Source: Bacteroidia bacterium (GTDB lineage: Bacteria; Bacteroidota; Bacteroidia; NS11-12g; UBA955). From it: a stretch of DNA of 64,000 bases. A model generated the notes under the pieces. It did not search any database and was not told the DNA's origin. It was given only the letters and a program-made list of their open reading frames with translations. The stretch's first letter is position 1. Each line of letters starts with the position of its first letter. Made by a program: the position numbers and the translations under genes. Location: positions 372,001-436,000 of the forward strand of contig JALOAG010000001.1 in assembly GCA_023228875.1 (NCBI GenBank), in the 5' to 3' direction. Positions 34,769 through 43,478 of this stretch are shown in pieces.

Positions 34769-34799
34769 GTTATTAACATGTTCATAATATGTTAATAAC
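34769..34799. repeat. Perfect 11-bp AT-rich inverted repeat
   Basis: GTTATTAACAT (34769-34779) and ATGTTAATAAC (34789-34799) around a 9-nt centre. It lies 50 bp after the DUF3467 stop and about 60 bp before the -33 element of the next promoter. No T run follows on the plus strand. It could be a weak terminator or the operator of a dimeric regulator. Confidence 0.6.
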
Positions 34800-34860
34800 C
34801 CGAATCGTATTGTTGGCGCTAAATTTTGTCCTTTTTTTCTGTTTTTATCCAATTCTGTTT

Positions 34861-34889
34861 TTGTTTTATTAATTCGTTGATTACCTTTG
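34861..34889 (+). promoter_or_regulatory. Promoter of the DUF6089 outer-membrane protein gene
   Basis: TTTTTG ending at 34863, an 18-bp spacer and TACCTTTG (34882-34889). Both elements and spacing match the Bacteroidota consensus. Expected start near 34895 gives a leader of about 50 nt. The longest frame begins at the TTG inside this box (34887), which is therefore not the start. Confidence 0.7.
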
Positions 34890-34946
34890 CCAACTGCAAA
34901 AAAAAGAGGAGATAGAAGTTTGAAAAGTATTTATTCAAAAAAACAC

Positions 34947-35864
34947 ATGGGAGGCGTAGTACGGTTTTTTAGACAGTCTTTTTTCTTAGTGGTGTGTTTA
35001 TTTTTGTGTACACGCCAATCGTTTGCTCAATTTGAAATAATTGGTGCAGTCGGGACAAGTCATTTTCTTGGAGATCTAGGAGGAAAGCCATTGAGAGGTA
35101 CAAATGATATTTCTGACCTTAATTTTGCTTCAACTCGTTATGCTCTTCTAGGCGGCTTTAGAGTTTTTTTAGGAGATAAAGTTGCTTTCCGTACCAATAT
35201 TGCCTATGCACGGATTACAGCAGATGATAAACTTACGAAAAACGTTGAGAGACATGGAAGAAATGCAAACTTCTTTAGCCCAATAGTGGAAGGAAGTGCT
35301 GTTTTTGAATTACACTTTGGACATAATGGACGAAGTCGATACGATAAGTCAGGTAGTTTCTATCTATATGGCGGGGTAGGCTTCTTTTATTTTGAGCCAA
35401 AGGGCAGATTAAATGGAGAAGTTATCAAATTAAGACCACTTGGAACGGAAGGTCAAAATTATCGAGATGATATAAAACCCTATAAAAACACAGGTGTCAA
35501 TATACCTTTTGGTCTTGGATATAGATTTAGAGTTGGTGATGGCTATTTGGGTATTGAAGTAAATACTAGAAGAAATTTTACTGATTACCTTGATGATGTT
35601 AGTACTGTTTTCCCGGATCGAAATAAATTATATACTTCAAGTGGTGCTAAAGCATTAGAGTGGGTTAATAATACTACGAGTACAATTCCGGGTTTCGATG
35701 CGCCAGGTGCAATTAGAGGAGATCCTAAGGATAAAGATGGATATTTCTTTATTCTGATTAAATTTGATTATCCGCTAAGAGGTGTAATGGATCTGGGATT
35801 CGGTTCCGGTAAGCGTGGACGCGGAGGATTTAGATTTAATAAAGGTAAATGTTGGGAGTTCTAA
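34947..35864 (+). CDS. DUF6089 outer-membrane beta-barrel protein
   Basis: A 305-residue exported protein. The signal peptide from ATG 34947 (GGVVRFFRQSFFLVVCLFLC, ending TRQSFAQ) precedes a small barrel with alternating strands: FEIIGAVGTSHFLGDLGG, YALLGGFRVFLGDKVAFRTNI, SGSFYLYGGVGFFYFEPKGRL, IPFGLGYRFRVGDGYLGIEVNTRRNFTDYLDD and a last strand before LRGVMDLG. The start GxSHFLGDLGG pattern is typical of DUF6089. Role unknown; related proteins are type IX secretion-era outer-membrane proteins, but no link is shown here. Own promoter at 34861. Confidence 0.85.
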   Translation: MGGVVRFFRQSFFLVVCLFLCTRQSFAQFEIIGAVGTSHFLGDLGGKPLRGTNDISDLNFASTRYALLGGFRVFLGDKVAFRTNIAYARITADDKLTKNVERHGRNANFFSPIVEGSAVFELHFGHNGRSRYDKSGSFYLYGGVGFFYFEPKGRLNGEVIKLRPLGTEGQNYRDDIKPYKNTGVNIPFGLGYRFRVGDGYLGIEVNTRRNFTDYLDDVSTVFPDRNKLYTSSGAKALEWVNNTTSTIPGFDAPGAIRGDPKDKDGYFFILIKFDYPLRGVMDLGFGSGKRGRGGFRFNKGKCWEF

Positions 35865-35880
35865 ACCGCTTAGTATTTCA

Positions 35881-35888
35881 TATTTTTG
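35881..35888 (+). promoter_or_regulatory. -7 box of purQ
   Basis: TATTTTTG, perfect TAnnTTTG box ending 4 nt before the ATG at 35893; predicts a near-leaderless transcript and excludes the longer frame from 35815. Confidence 0.5.
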
Positions 35889-35892
35889 TTGC

Positions 35893-36573
35893 ATGAAAAT
35901 TGGTGTTGTTGTTTTCCCTGGTTCAAATTGTGATAGGGATTTGATAGAAGTACTTTCATCCATCACTCATACTACCGTTGAAGAACTATGGCATAAGAGT
36001 TCTGATCTTAAAGGTTGTACACATATTTTCCTTCCAGGAGGGTTTTCCTTTGGGGATTACCTTAGAAGTGGTGCATTGGCTAAGATTTCTCCTATTATGC
36101 AAGAGCTGAAAGTCTTTGCTCAAAATGGAGGTAAAATCATTGGTATTTGTAATGGATTTCAAATACTTTGTGAGTCAAATTTACTACCCGGTGCTTTGTT
36201 AAGAAATGAAAACAGAAAATTTGTTTGTAAAGATGTTTATCTAAAAGCCAATTCAAATGCTGTCAAGACCCAAACATTATCCCATATCCCATATAAAGTG
36301 CCAATAGCACATGGTGAAGGGCGCTATTTTGCAGACACAACTACTTTAAATAATCTGAAAAAGAATAATCAAATCTTGTTTACTTATTGTAGTGCTGAAG
36401 GTTCCTTAACCGAAGATTCTAATCCAAATGGGTCAGTTGATAATATTGCCGGTATTTGTAATGAAACGGGTAATGTTATTGGTATGATGCCACACCCTGA
36501 AAGATGTGCCTCTGACTTTTTATATAATGTTGACGGTAAAGCTATCATAAAGGCTTTCTTAAAACTGTCGTAA
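35893..36573 (+). CDS. purQ: Phosphoribosylformylglycinamidine synthase, glutaminase subunit PurQ
   Basis: A 226-residue class I glutamine amidotransferase that supplies ammonia to PurL in the fourth step of purine synthesis. The N terminus MKIGVVVFPGSNCDRDL is diagnostic; the catalytic Cys86 sits in GICNGFQIL and the His/Glu pair in PHPER near residue 195. A separate PurQ implies a small PurL and a PurS partner elsewhere, unlike the fused PurL of many Bacteroidota. The alpha/beta hydrolase gene starts 14 bp after it. Confidence 0.95.
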   Translation: MKIGVVVFPGSNCDRDLIEVLSSITHTTVEELWHKSSDLKGCTHIFLPGGFSFGDYLRSGALAKISPIMQELKVFAQNGGKIIGICNGFQILCESNLLPGALLRNENRKFVCKDVYLKANSNAVKTQTLSHIPYKVPIAHGEGRYFADTTTLNNLKKNNQILFTYCSAEGSLTEDSNPNGSVDNIAGICNETGNVIGMMPHPERCASDFLYNVDGKAIIKAFLKLS

Positions 36574-36587
36574 AAACTAGGGGTTAT

Positions 36588-37412
36588 ATGCCCATTTTCT
36601 CTTCTAGAAATTCAAAGATTCAATATTCCCTTTTTGGGGAGGGTGAAGTTTTGATAATTGCATTCCATGGTTATGGTAAGGATGCCGATAGTTATAGGGT
36701 CTGGAGCGATTCAATTTCAAATGCAATGGTACTTTCAATTAGTCTTTTTGAGCATGGAGAAAGTGTATGGAGAGAGGAAGGAGGGCTTGAAAAACAGGAT
36801 TTTAAAGAAATTCTTGAGGCATTAATTCAATTTTTAAATCTTGAAAATAAATTTATAGTTTCTCTGGGCTATAGTATCGGTGCTAGATATGCTATCTCTC
36901 TGACTTGCTTATTGCCTCATTTATTCAAGTCATGTATTCTTTTAGCTCCGGATGGTTTTCAGAAGGTGAATGTTGTTCAAATTTGTGCTCGACATCAATG
37001 GATACCTAGATTCTTAATTCACCATCCTGACATTGTTTTTTTCATATTAAAACTGCTTACGTTTATTCAAATACTACCTGAAGGAGTATTCCAGTTTTAT
37101 TTGCAGAAGTTTAATTCAATTCCAAAAAGAGCCAGATTATTTACTGTGTGGCTACAAACAGCCGCTATTTCATTCTCTAAGACACAGATTCAACAATGTT
37201 TTCAAGATTATTCGATATCAACTTTCTGTATTCTTGGAAAGGAGGATAGAATTATAAAGCCTTCTATTCAATCCACTGTTCAAAGAATATTTCCGGAGGC
37301 GAGAATTAGGATTGTTAATGAAGGACATGCGTTAATAAATCCCAACATTGGAAGCGTGGTCAACGAGTTTATTATCGAGTTATACTCTCACTTTCTCGTC
37401 TCTTCTAAATAA
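36588..37412 (+). CDS. Alpha/beta-hydrolase fold protein
   Basis: A 274-residue cytoplasmic hydrolase with a likely complete triad: Ser96 in GYSIGAR (the G-x-S-x-G elbow), an acid in LGKEDRII near residue 217, and His in VNEGHALI near 245. The oxyanion segment is FHGYGKDADSY. A helical cap lies between about 120 and 195. Substrate is unknown. It starts 14 bp after purQ, so probably cotranscribed, though no purine-related role is evident. The last 33 bp overlap the convergent glycosyltransferase gene. Confidence 0.82.
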   Translation: MPIFSSRNSKIQYSLFGEGEVLIIAFHGYGKDADSYRVWSDSISNAMVLSISLFEHGESVWREEGGLEKQDFKEILEALIQFLNLENKFIVSLGYSIGARYAISLTCLLPHLFKSCILLAPDGFQKVNVVQICARHQWIPRFLIHHPDIVFFILKLLTFIQILPEGVFQFYLQKFNSIPKRARLFTVWLQTAAISFSKTQIQQCFQDYSISTFCILGKEDRIIKPSIQSTVQRIFPEARIRIVNEGHALINPNIGSVVNEFIIELYSHFLVSSK

Positions 37413-38528
37413 GTCAAGAATCTTTTCTGCACTTGAAGCATTGCTGAATTTGCTGTCCAATAGGTGTACTCTTTCTTTTACTTGAATTTCGGAAAAAGGT
37501 TTTTCCCAAAGGTTGAAGATACTTTCAGCTAATTCAAAAGGATTATTAGCTACATGACATAATGCTTCAACTCCGGTATTTTCAACCATTTGTTTATTAA
37601 CAACGGTATGTCTGCCAATAAATAATGAATTGAGTAACTTGAGCTTAATTCCGGTAGCTTGGAATGTTACCAGCACATTTACTTGTGCATCGCGAATATG
37701 CTCCATGATTTCTTCATTGCTAAGATTATCTTTGAGTGTTACATAAGATAATTTTTTAACAGCTCTTCTCAATTCTGCAGAAGGATTACTGCCTGCAATA
37801 ATTACCGGAAGGTTGATTAACCTAAAGACTTCTTTTACAAGGAATAAAGCTGCATGATTATTCTCTGGTACTCCTAAGTTTCCATGATAAAATATGTAAT
37901 TTCCTGTGCCCGGCTTAATATCTACATAGTCATTAGGATGAAATGCTGATACCCAACGAGCGTTAATGCCCTTACTTTTTAAATATGTCGTATCGGGTTG
38001 TGAAATTGCAAGAACGTAATTTGCATGGATTAGATTTGACTCATAATTTTTTAACCTCATAGCTTCTTTTTGAAAAAATATTCTTTTGAAAATATTCTTT
38101 TCGACTTGAGCTAGATTGTTATAGTATTCGTGTTCAATATTATGGTTACGTACTATCTTCAATCGGTGTTTTAAGTCAGGATGATTTAAATAAAACGTAG
38201 TGTGAATTCCTTCAAATATGATTGGGTAGTTATCTTGAAGGAGATTAGTTAAGAGTTCTGGACATTCTCTGGATGAAACAATATAGGGCAGGGTGCCTTT
38301 TAGTGGATTTAACAAGCGTTTGCGTGGGTAATAATATACTTTATGACAATATTTATTGAGTTCAGCTTGTGCAGATCGTCCATATTGAAAACAATGTAGT
38401 ATTATATTGATATTGCAATCTGCCAAAGCCCTTATTTTATGAAATACATCCATTACTCCACCGTAATCGGCAGGAAAAGGTACATCAAAACTAATGATGT
38501 GTAGGTAGTTGTCTTTATATTCTAGCAT
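37380..38528 (-). CDS. Glycosyltransferase (GT-B fold, GT4-like)
   Basis: A 382-residue protein. It begins IISFDVPFPADYGGVMDVFHKIRAL, a GT4-type acceptor loop, and the C-terminal half has NYIFYHGNLGVPENNHAALFLV and VIIAGSNPSAELRRAV, then a divergent donor site around VNVLVTFQATGIKLKLLNSL. The classical E-x7-E is degenerate, so donor and product are unknown. No signal peptide or membrane span. It overlaps the next glycosyltransferase gene by 14 bp and the convergent hydrolase by 33 bp. It probably makes cell-surface polysaccharide together with its neighbour. Confidence 0.8.
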   Translation of the reverse strand: MLEYKDNYLHIISFDVPFPADYGGVMDVFHKIRALADCNINIILHCFQYGRSAQAELNKYCHKVYYYPRKRLLNPLKGTLPYIVSSRECPELLTNLLQDNYPIIFEGIHTTFYLNHPDLKHRLKIVRNHNIEHEYYNNLAQVEKNIFKRIFFQKEAMRLKNYESNLIHANYVLAISQPDTTYLKSKGINARWVSAFHPNDYVDIKPGTGNYIFYHGNLGVPENNHAALFLVKEVFRLINLPVIIAGSNPSAELRRAVKKLSYVTLKDNLSNEEIMEHIRDAQVNVLVTFQATGIKLKLLNSLFIGRHTVVNKQMVENTGVEALCHVANNPFELAESIFNLWEKPFSEIQVKERVHLLDSKFSNASSAEKILDLFRRDEKVRV

Positions 38529-39615
38529 AGAGTGTGATTAATTGTTTTTTTTCATTTTCCCAGTTCCAAATTTGAGCAGCTCGTTGGCAATTGCGCTTTA
38601 GTTGCATATAGTATTGATTGTTTGCAATGGCTAAACGTGTTTTGGCTACTAAGTCTTCAGGTCGAGAATCTGTAAGGATGCCTACTTCTTGAATTTGGTT
38701 TAAATTTTCGTATTCTGGAAACTTGTTGAGTAGTGAAGGTAGCAGCGCATGTACATAGTCAAAAAATTTATTGTTGAGAGAATAGAAATAACTTAGCCCA
38801 ACGTTTTCAGATACATTCAATCCTAAAAAGGCTCTTTTTGAATAACCTCTCAGTTCTTCTGGTGTCATATACCCTAAGAATTTAACTTTGTTTTCTAAGT
38901 TATTTTCTTTTACCAATTTTTTCAGAATATCACTCAAATCACCTTCTCCAACTATATGAAATTCAATATCTAATTGTTGCATGGCAAGTATCATGTTTTC
39001 AATACCTCGCGCTTTGTTTAAGGCTCCTTGATAAAGAATAAATTTTTTTTCAGGAATAGATAGTTCTGCATGAAGTATGCTTTCATCTAACTTTGGTGTA
39101 TTTCTTATAACATAAAATTTACATTTCAGTCTGGTAGTAAAGTTTTCAGCCAACTTTTCCCCCACGGTATAACATAAATCTGCTTGTGGAACGAATGTTT
39201 TTTCAATCCAAGACCAAACCCTCTGCACACCTTTTCTGTCAACTACTTCTGGTACTTGTGTGAAATATTCATGTGCATCAAAAACAAGTTTTTTTCGTTT
39301 AAGTTTTGCAATGATTGCACAAGGACTTATGGTATCTAAATCAACGGAAGAAACAATATCAAACTTAGAAAAGAGTAAGTATATCAACAATCTTACATTG
39401 TATTCAAGATAAAACAAGAACCCTTTATTTATGTAACAGCGCAGCCTTTTTTGCAAATAATTCCTTTCTTGTAGTTTTTGAGAAGAAGGTAATTTTCGTC
39501 CTACTAACACAACTTGATACCCTTCCTCTGCCAAAGCACTACAAATCTTTTGCATCCTTTGGTCAAAACTGAGATCGTTTGTTACCGTAAATATTATTTT
39601 CCTCTTTTTTTCCAT
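38515..39615 (-). CDS. Glycosyltransferase (GT4-like)
   Basis: A 366-residue GT-B glycosyltransferase. The N terminus is IIFTVTNDLSFDQRMQKICSALAEEGYQVVLVGR; VFDAHEYFTQVPEV is the usual inter-strand motif; the C-terminal half has FILYQGALNKARGIENMILAM, FHIVGEGDLSDIL and a donor site around FLGLNVSENVGLSYFYSLNNKFFDYVHA. Sugar donor unknown. It overlaps recQ by 22 bp at its start and the next glycosyltransferase by 14 bp at its end, so the three are one operon. Confidence 0.85.
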   Translation of the reverse strand: MEKKRKIIFTVTNDLSFDQRMQKICSALAEEGYQVVLVGRKLPSSQKLQERNYLQKRLRCYINKGFLFYLEYNVRLLIYLLFSKFDIVSSVDLDTISPCAIIAKLKRKKLVFDAHEYFTQVPEVVDRKGVQRVWSWIEKTFVPQADLCYTVGEKLAENFTTRLKCKFYVIRNTPKLDESILHAELSIPEKKFILYQGALNKARGIENMILAMQQLDIEFHIVGEGDLSDILKKLVKENNLENKVKFLGYMTPEELRGYSKRAFLGLNVSENVGLSYFYSLNNKFFDYVHALLPSLLNKFPEYENLNQIQEVGILTDSRPEDLVAKTRLAIANNQYYMQLKRNCQRAAQIWNWENEKKQLITLYARI

Positions 39616-41516
39616 TCAAATAATCCGGTTTTGTCTCTCGTAATCCAATTGTTATTAAGCATCCATTCAAATGCTTCAAGGAACTTTCTTTTTTCTGATG
39701 TCTTTAAGCCGAGTACAAGACTTTTAAGGTCTTGTTTTTGTTTTGTTAATTTATCTTGAATCAGATTCATGTAAATCTCGAACTCTTTCTCGGATAAAGG
39801 TTCTATATTGTTTTCAATACAAACATTGCATTTGCCGCAAGTGTATTTTGATTTTTCTCCAAAATACAAGGCAAGAAACCGATTGTTGCAAATTTTCTCA
39901 TTTTGTACATAGGTGCGAATACTCTCAAATCTTTCTATAGCCTTCTTATGCAAGAGATTGACTAACGTTCTGTTAGGGTTTATTTTGTCATATCGGGATT
40001 CAGTGAGAATGAGTTGAGGTGTGGAAGTTTTTGGAATATAATCGATGTAACCCTCTTTGTGGAGGGCTAAGAGCATTTTTTTTACATTTGCTTCCTGTGT
40101 GTTAATCAACAATGCAATTTTCAACTCATCTATTTGAGTATAAAAGTCAAAGTATCCACCGCGTGTGCGTAGTATTGCTAAGAAAAGGAGATTGTAATTT
40201 TCATTTTGGACTTGTAGTTGATATAATTCTTGAGGAGTTACAAGGATTTTGAGTGTGCTGATTACAATGCCTGTTTCATTGATTTGAAGATACCCTAATT
40301 TTTGTAACAGACTAATGGCAAAGTATGAATTACGTAAGGGGAGTTTGTATTCATTGCAAAATTGACTAAGGGTAAAATCATGACTAATTCCTTGTCCGCT
40401 TCCTTCCATAATTTTGAGAAAATTGCAGATTTTCTGGTATATTGAGTTAAGAGATGTGTTATCAGGGAATTGTTCGTTGATTCTTGTACGTTCATTTTCA
40501 AAATCAATATCCATGTAACACAAGATACAGTAAGCCTTTTGACCATCTCTACCTGCTCTGCCTGCTTCTTGATAATATGATTCTAAACAGTCGGGAGGTT
40601 CGTAGTGTACAACAAAACGTACATCCGGTTTGTCAATACCCATTCCAAAAGCATTAGTGCAAACTATAACTCTTGTTTTGTTTGAAATCCAGTTGCTTTG
40701 TTTTTGATTTCGTTCTTCTGTTGTAAGTCCGGCATGATAGAAATCACTTTGAATCCCATTTTGACTTAGATACTTTGAAATTTCCTCTGTTCCTCTTCTG
40801 TTCCTGCTGTATATGATGCCTGTACCTTGTACCTTTTTGCAGATTTCCAGTATCTTAAGATTCTTATTCTCAACTTTTCTGGTTATATAAATAAGATTCT
40901 CTCGGATAAAACTATTTTGAAAAACTTTAGCTGTTGGTCTAAATTTCAAAGACTTCATAATGTCTTTGACAACTTCTTTAGTAGCACTTGCAGTCAAAGC
41001 AAGCATAGGTACATTGGGAAACAATTCCCTAATTTCGGCAATTTGTAAATATTCCTGTCTAAAATCATAACCCCATTGACTGATACAGTGGGCTTCATCA
41101 ACGGCAATTAAACCTAATTCCATATTTTGAAGCCAGCCTCTGAAATCCTTGGAGGCCAACCGTTCCGGTGATAAATATAAAAACGATAATTGATTATTAA
41201 CTGCTTGGTCTAAAATGGTGTTTTGTTCTTTTGCAGATTGTCCGCTAAAGAGTGCATGTGCTGTGATGCCTTTAGACACAAGATGCCCAACTTGGTCTCG
41301 CATTAAAGCTATTAAAGGAGAAATAACGAGGCAGAGTTTTCCGGAAAGTAATCCCGGCACTTGGAAACAAATTGACTTGCCTCCACCAGTTGGTAGAAGA
41401 GCTAAGGTGTCGTTTCCTGCTAATACAGAGCAGATGATATCTTCTTGTTGAGGTCTAAATGAATTATAGCCCCAATAGTGTTGAAGTGTTTCTAGAAGTT
41501 TTTCTTTTGAATTCAA
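39594..41516 (-). CDS. recQ: ATP-dependent DNA helicase RecQ
   Basis: A 640-residue 3'-5' helicase for recombination repair and fork rescue. Walker A is LLPTGGGKSICFQ, the DEAH box is AVDEAHCISQWGYDFR with the aromatic-rich loop after it, and motif VI is YYQEAGRAGRDG. The RQC zinc ligands appear as a Cys in EKICNNRF and then CGKCNVC. After a winged-helix region the protein ends without an HRDC domain, as in many Bacteroidota second-copy RecQs. Own -7 box 30 nt upstream. First gene of an operon with two glycosyltransferases, an unrelated function. Confidence 0.95.
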   Translation of the reverse strand: MNSKEKLLETLQHYWGYNSFRPQQEDIICSVLAGNDTLALLPTGGGKSICFQVPGLLSGKLCLVISPLIALMRDQVGHLVSKGITAHALFSGQSAKEQNTILDQAVNNQLSFLYLSPERLASKDFRGWLQNMELGLIAVDEAHCISQWGYDFRQEYLQIAEIRELFPNVPMLALTASATKEVVKDIMKSLKFRPTAKVFQNSFIRENLIYITRKVENKNLKILEICKKVQGTGIIYSRNRRGTEEISKYLSQNGIQSDFYHAGLTTEERNQKQSNWISNKTRVIVCTNAFGMGIDKPDVRFVVHYEPPDCLESYYQEAGRAGRDGQKAYCILCYMDIDFENERTRINEQFPDNTSLNSIYQKICNFLKIMEGSGQGISHDFTLSQFCNEYKLPLRNSYFAISLLQKLGYLQINETGIVISTLKILVTPQELYQLQVQNENYNLLFLAILRTRGGYFDFYTQIDELKIALLINTQEANVKKMLLALHKEGYIDYIPKTSTPQLILTESRYDKINPNRTLVNLLHKKAIERFESIRTYVQNEKICNNRFLALYFGEKSKYTCGKCNVCIENNIEPLSEKEFEIYMNLIQDKLTKQKQDLKSLVLGLKTSEKRKFLEAFEWMLNNNWITRDKTGLFEWKKRGK

Positions 41517-41546
41517 TCTCTCTGCTTTGTTCTATCTCTGAAATGT

Positions 41547-41554
41547 CAAAAATA
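41547..41554 (-). promoter_or_regulatory. -7 box of the recQ operon
   Basis: On the minus strand TATTTTTG, a perfect TAnnTTTG box, 30 nt upstream of the recQ ATG. No well-placed -33 TTG. Confidence 0.4.
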
Positions 41555-41582
41555 GAAGTTGCAGAAATCTCATTTAGAAATA

Positions 41583-41960
41583 TTAATCCTCATCATCATC
41601 CTCATCGTCCTCAGAAGCAGAATCATAATTGTCTTCTTCATCATCTTCCTCTAATTCATCTTCAGGTATGATGTCTTTAGGAACAATATTTTTTGCTAAG
41701 GTTGAACTAACATCTTTGTCCTCATCATCGTCCTCATCCTCATCATCATAGTCTTCAAGCATTTCTTTTAGTTGTTTGCTAACCTTGACGAGGTAAATTG
41801 CAGAGTTGGTTTCGACTCTTACAGCATAAATTAATTCTCCTTTTGCATTTGGAAATTTAATTACATCATGTTCAAATCCATCAGGGTATTTTTCTTCCAT
41901 TAAAGCCAAAATATCCTTAGGAAGAGAACTGTATTCAATAATTATGCGCTTCTTCTCCAT
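41583..41960 (-). CDS. Small protein with very acidic tail, unknown function
   Basis: A 125-residue cytoplasmic protein. The first ~70 residues form a compact alpha/beta-looking domain (KRIIIEYSSLPKDILALMEEKYPDG, then an AVRVETNSAIYLVKVSKQL strand-helix). The last 55 are dominated by Asp and Glu in runs such as DYDDEDEDDDEDKD and EDDEDDDED, with one 20-residue interruption (SSTLAKNIVPKDIIPEDE). The DNA of the tail is a GAT/GAC/GAA/GAG low-complexity tract prone to slippage. I do not recognise a named family, though similar small acidic proteins are common in Bacteroidota. Acidic tails often mimic nucleic acid; this is inference. It lies 66 bp upstream of recQ on the same strand. Confidence 0.72.
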   Translation of the reverse strand: MEKKRIIIEYSSLPKDILALMEEKYPDGFEHDVIKFPNAKGELIYAVRVETNSAIYLVKVSKQLKEMLEDYDDEDEDDDEDKDVSSTLAKNIVPKDIIPEDELEEDDEEDNYDSASEDDEDDDED

Positions 41961-42054
41961 TTCTGATGTTGCTTTCAGCGTTCAAATAACTAATCTAAAA
42001 TATTACAAAAATTAGAGCTTAAAAGGTTATGGACGAAATAACATTTTTTTGCGA

Positions 42055-43443
42055 CTAATGCGCTTCTACTAACCAGCTATTACCTTCTTTCCTAATGAAT
42101 TTTACCTCACTATCTTTTTCAATTAGTCCATAAATTGAATGTACAGGAACTATTTTATTTTGACAAATTACTTTGCCTTGGGGTTTGATGTCGGTAAATG
42201 CTATTCCTATATCTCCAATTGAAATGTAAGCGTCTTCTGTGTTTTCTATTTGTTTTGATTCTGTTAATGTTGATTCTAAACTCATTTTTTTCAATAATAT
42301 AGAATTATGGAATGAGACACCGGAATATATTATAATGCTGATAAAGACTGCAAGCGCAATGCTGACAATTAAGAGAGCATTGCTGATTTGAGCAGGGTTT
42401 TGAATACTAAAGTCGAATCCATTGTTTGACACTAAACCAAGCACTAATGAAGAAAGTATTGCGATAATGCCGGTAATCCCGGTTACACCAAATCCTGGGA
42501 TAGCAAAGATTTCTATCAAAAGCAGAATAACACCAACTATAAAAAGCAGGATTTCCCAATTTGCAGCTAATCCGTCAATATAATTTGGCGCAAAGTACAG
42601 CACTGCTGATACTGCTGATACAACAATTGGAAAACCAATTCCGGGTGTGCGTAGTTCATAATAAATTCCTCCAATAATTAATAGAACTAGAACACTGCTA
42701 ACTGCAGGATTTTTAAGAAATCCGAATATAATATCAATGACATTCTTTTCTACTTTAATTATTTCGTAATGTTGGATACCTTCAGCATTGATTACTTCTT
42801 CGATATTGTTTTTAATGCCTTCACAAAAACCATATTTAATAGCCTCAGCGGATGTAAATGTTATTACCTTTCCCTTTGCTGTAATACCTTCAATCTCAAT
42901 ATCCTGATCAACCATTGCTTCAGCAATATCCGGGTTGCGTATCCAGATTGAATCACCTGCTGAGTTTATGGTCCTGCCATGAGCTTCTGCGGTGGAGCGC
43001 ATGATACTTCTCATATAACTTTGATATTTGTCGGGAGCAGCATTTCCATCTTCTGTAACCACTGTTGCAGCACCAATACTAGCACCTTGAGACATATAGA
43101 TGTGTTTACAAGCGATTGAGATTAATGCACCCGCAGATGCAGCATTAGGATTAATAAATACAACAACCGGAATCTTTGATTTTAGAATGGCGTATCGAAT
43201 CGAGTCTGCATCGTTGACTAAGCCGCCATAAGTATCCATATTAATGACAATTAAATCTGCATTTGCTTCTCTGGCAATGCTTAAAGCTTTGCTGACAAGC
43301 CGGGTTGCAGTAGGAGCTATCTCTTCTCTTATGTCAAAAACTACAACGGTGGACTTTGTTGAGTCAGATGCGTATATGTTTAAAAATGGTAGAAATGGGA
43401 GTAAGACAATCAAAAACAATCTCTTGCTCAAGCGTAGTAACAT
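42055..43443 (-). CDS. NfeD-family membrane-bound serine protease (ClpP-class)
   Basis: A 462-residue long-form NfeD. A signal peptide (about 1-25) leads to a ClpP-like protease domain at 30-235 whose catalytic dyad is probably Ser103 (NAASAGALIS) and Lys139 (APDKYQSY), as in the archaeal 1510-N stomatin protease. Four or five membrane segments fill about 250-385, and a small OB-fold NfeD domain forms the C terminus. Such proteins usually work with a stomatin-like partner in membrane quality control; no stomatin gene is adjacent. Downstream of the AI-2E permease gene on the same strand, but with its own -7 box. Confidence 0.9.
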   Translation of the reverse strand: MLLRLSKRLFLIVLLPFLPFLNIYASDSTKSTVVVFDIREEIAPTATRLVSKALSIAREANADLIVINMDTYGGLVNDADSIRYAILKSKIPVVVFINPNAASAGALISIACKHIYMSQGASIGAATVVTEDGNAAPDKYQSYMRSIMRSTAEAHGRTINSAGDSIWIRNPDIAEAMVDQDIEIEGITAKGKVITFTSAEAIKYGFCEGIKNNIEEVINAEGIQHYEIIKVEKNVIDIIFGFLKNPAVSSVLVLLIIGGIYYELRTPGIGFPIVVSAVSAVLYFAPNYIDGLAANWEILLFIVGVILLLIEIFAIPGFGVTGITGIIAILSSLVLGLVSNNGFDFSIQNPAQISNALLIVSIALAVFISIIIYSGVSFHNSILLKKMSLESTLTESKQIENTEDAYISIGDIGIAFTDIKPQGKVICQNKIVPVHSIYGLIEKDSEVKFIRKEGNSWLVEAH

Positions 43444-43448
43444 AATTA

Positions 43449-43456
43449 CAAAGATA
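43449..43456 (-). promoter_or_regulatory. -7 box of the NfeD-family gene
   Basis: On the minus strand TATCTTTG, a perfect TAnnTTTG box ending 5 nt before the ATG at 43443, within the 35-bp gap behind the permease gene. Confidence 0.5.
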
Positions 43457-43478
43457 GTAGTTTGTGAAATTAATATGG

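Noticed and set aside
34887..34946. N-terminal extension of the DUF6089 protein from TTG 34887
   Set aside because: That TTG is part of the -7 box, upstream of the transcription start, and the extension would bury the signal peptide.
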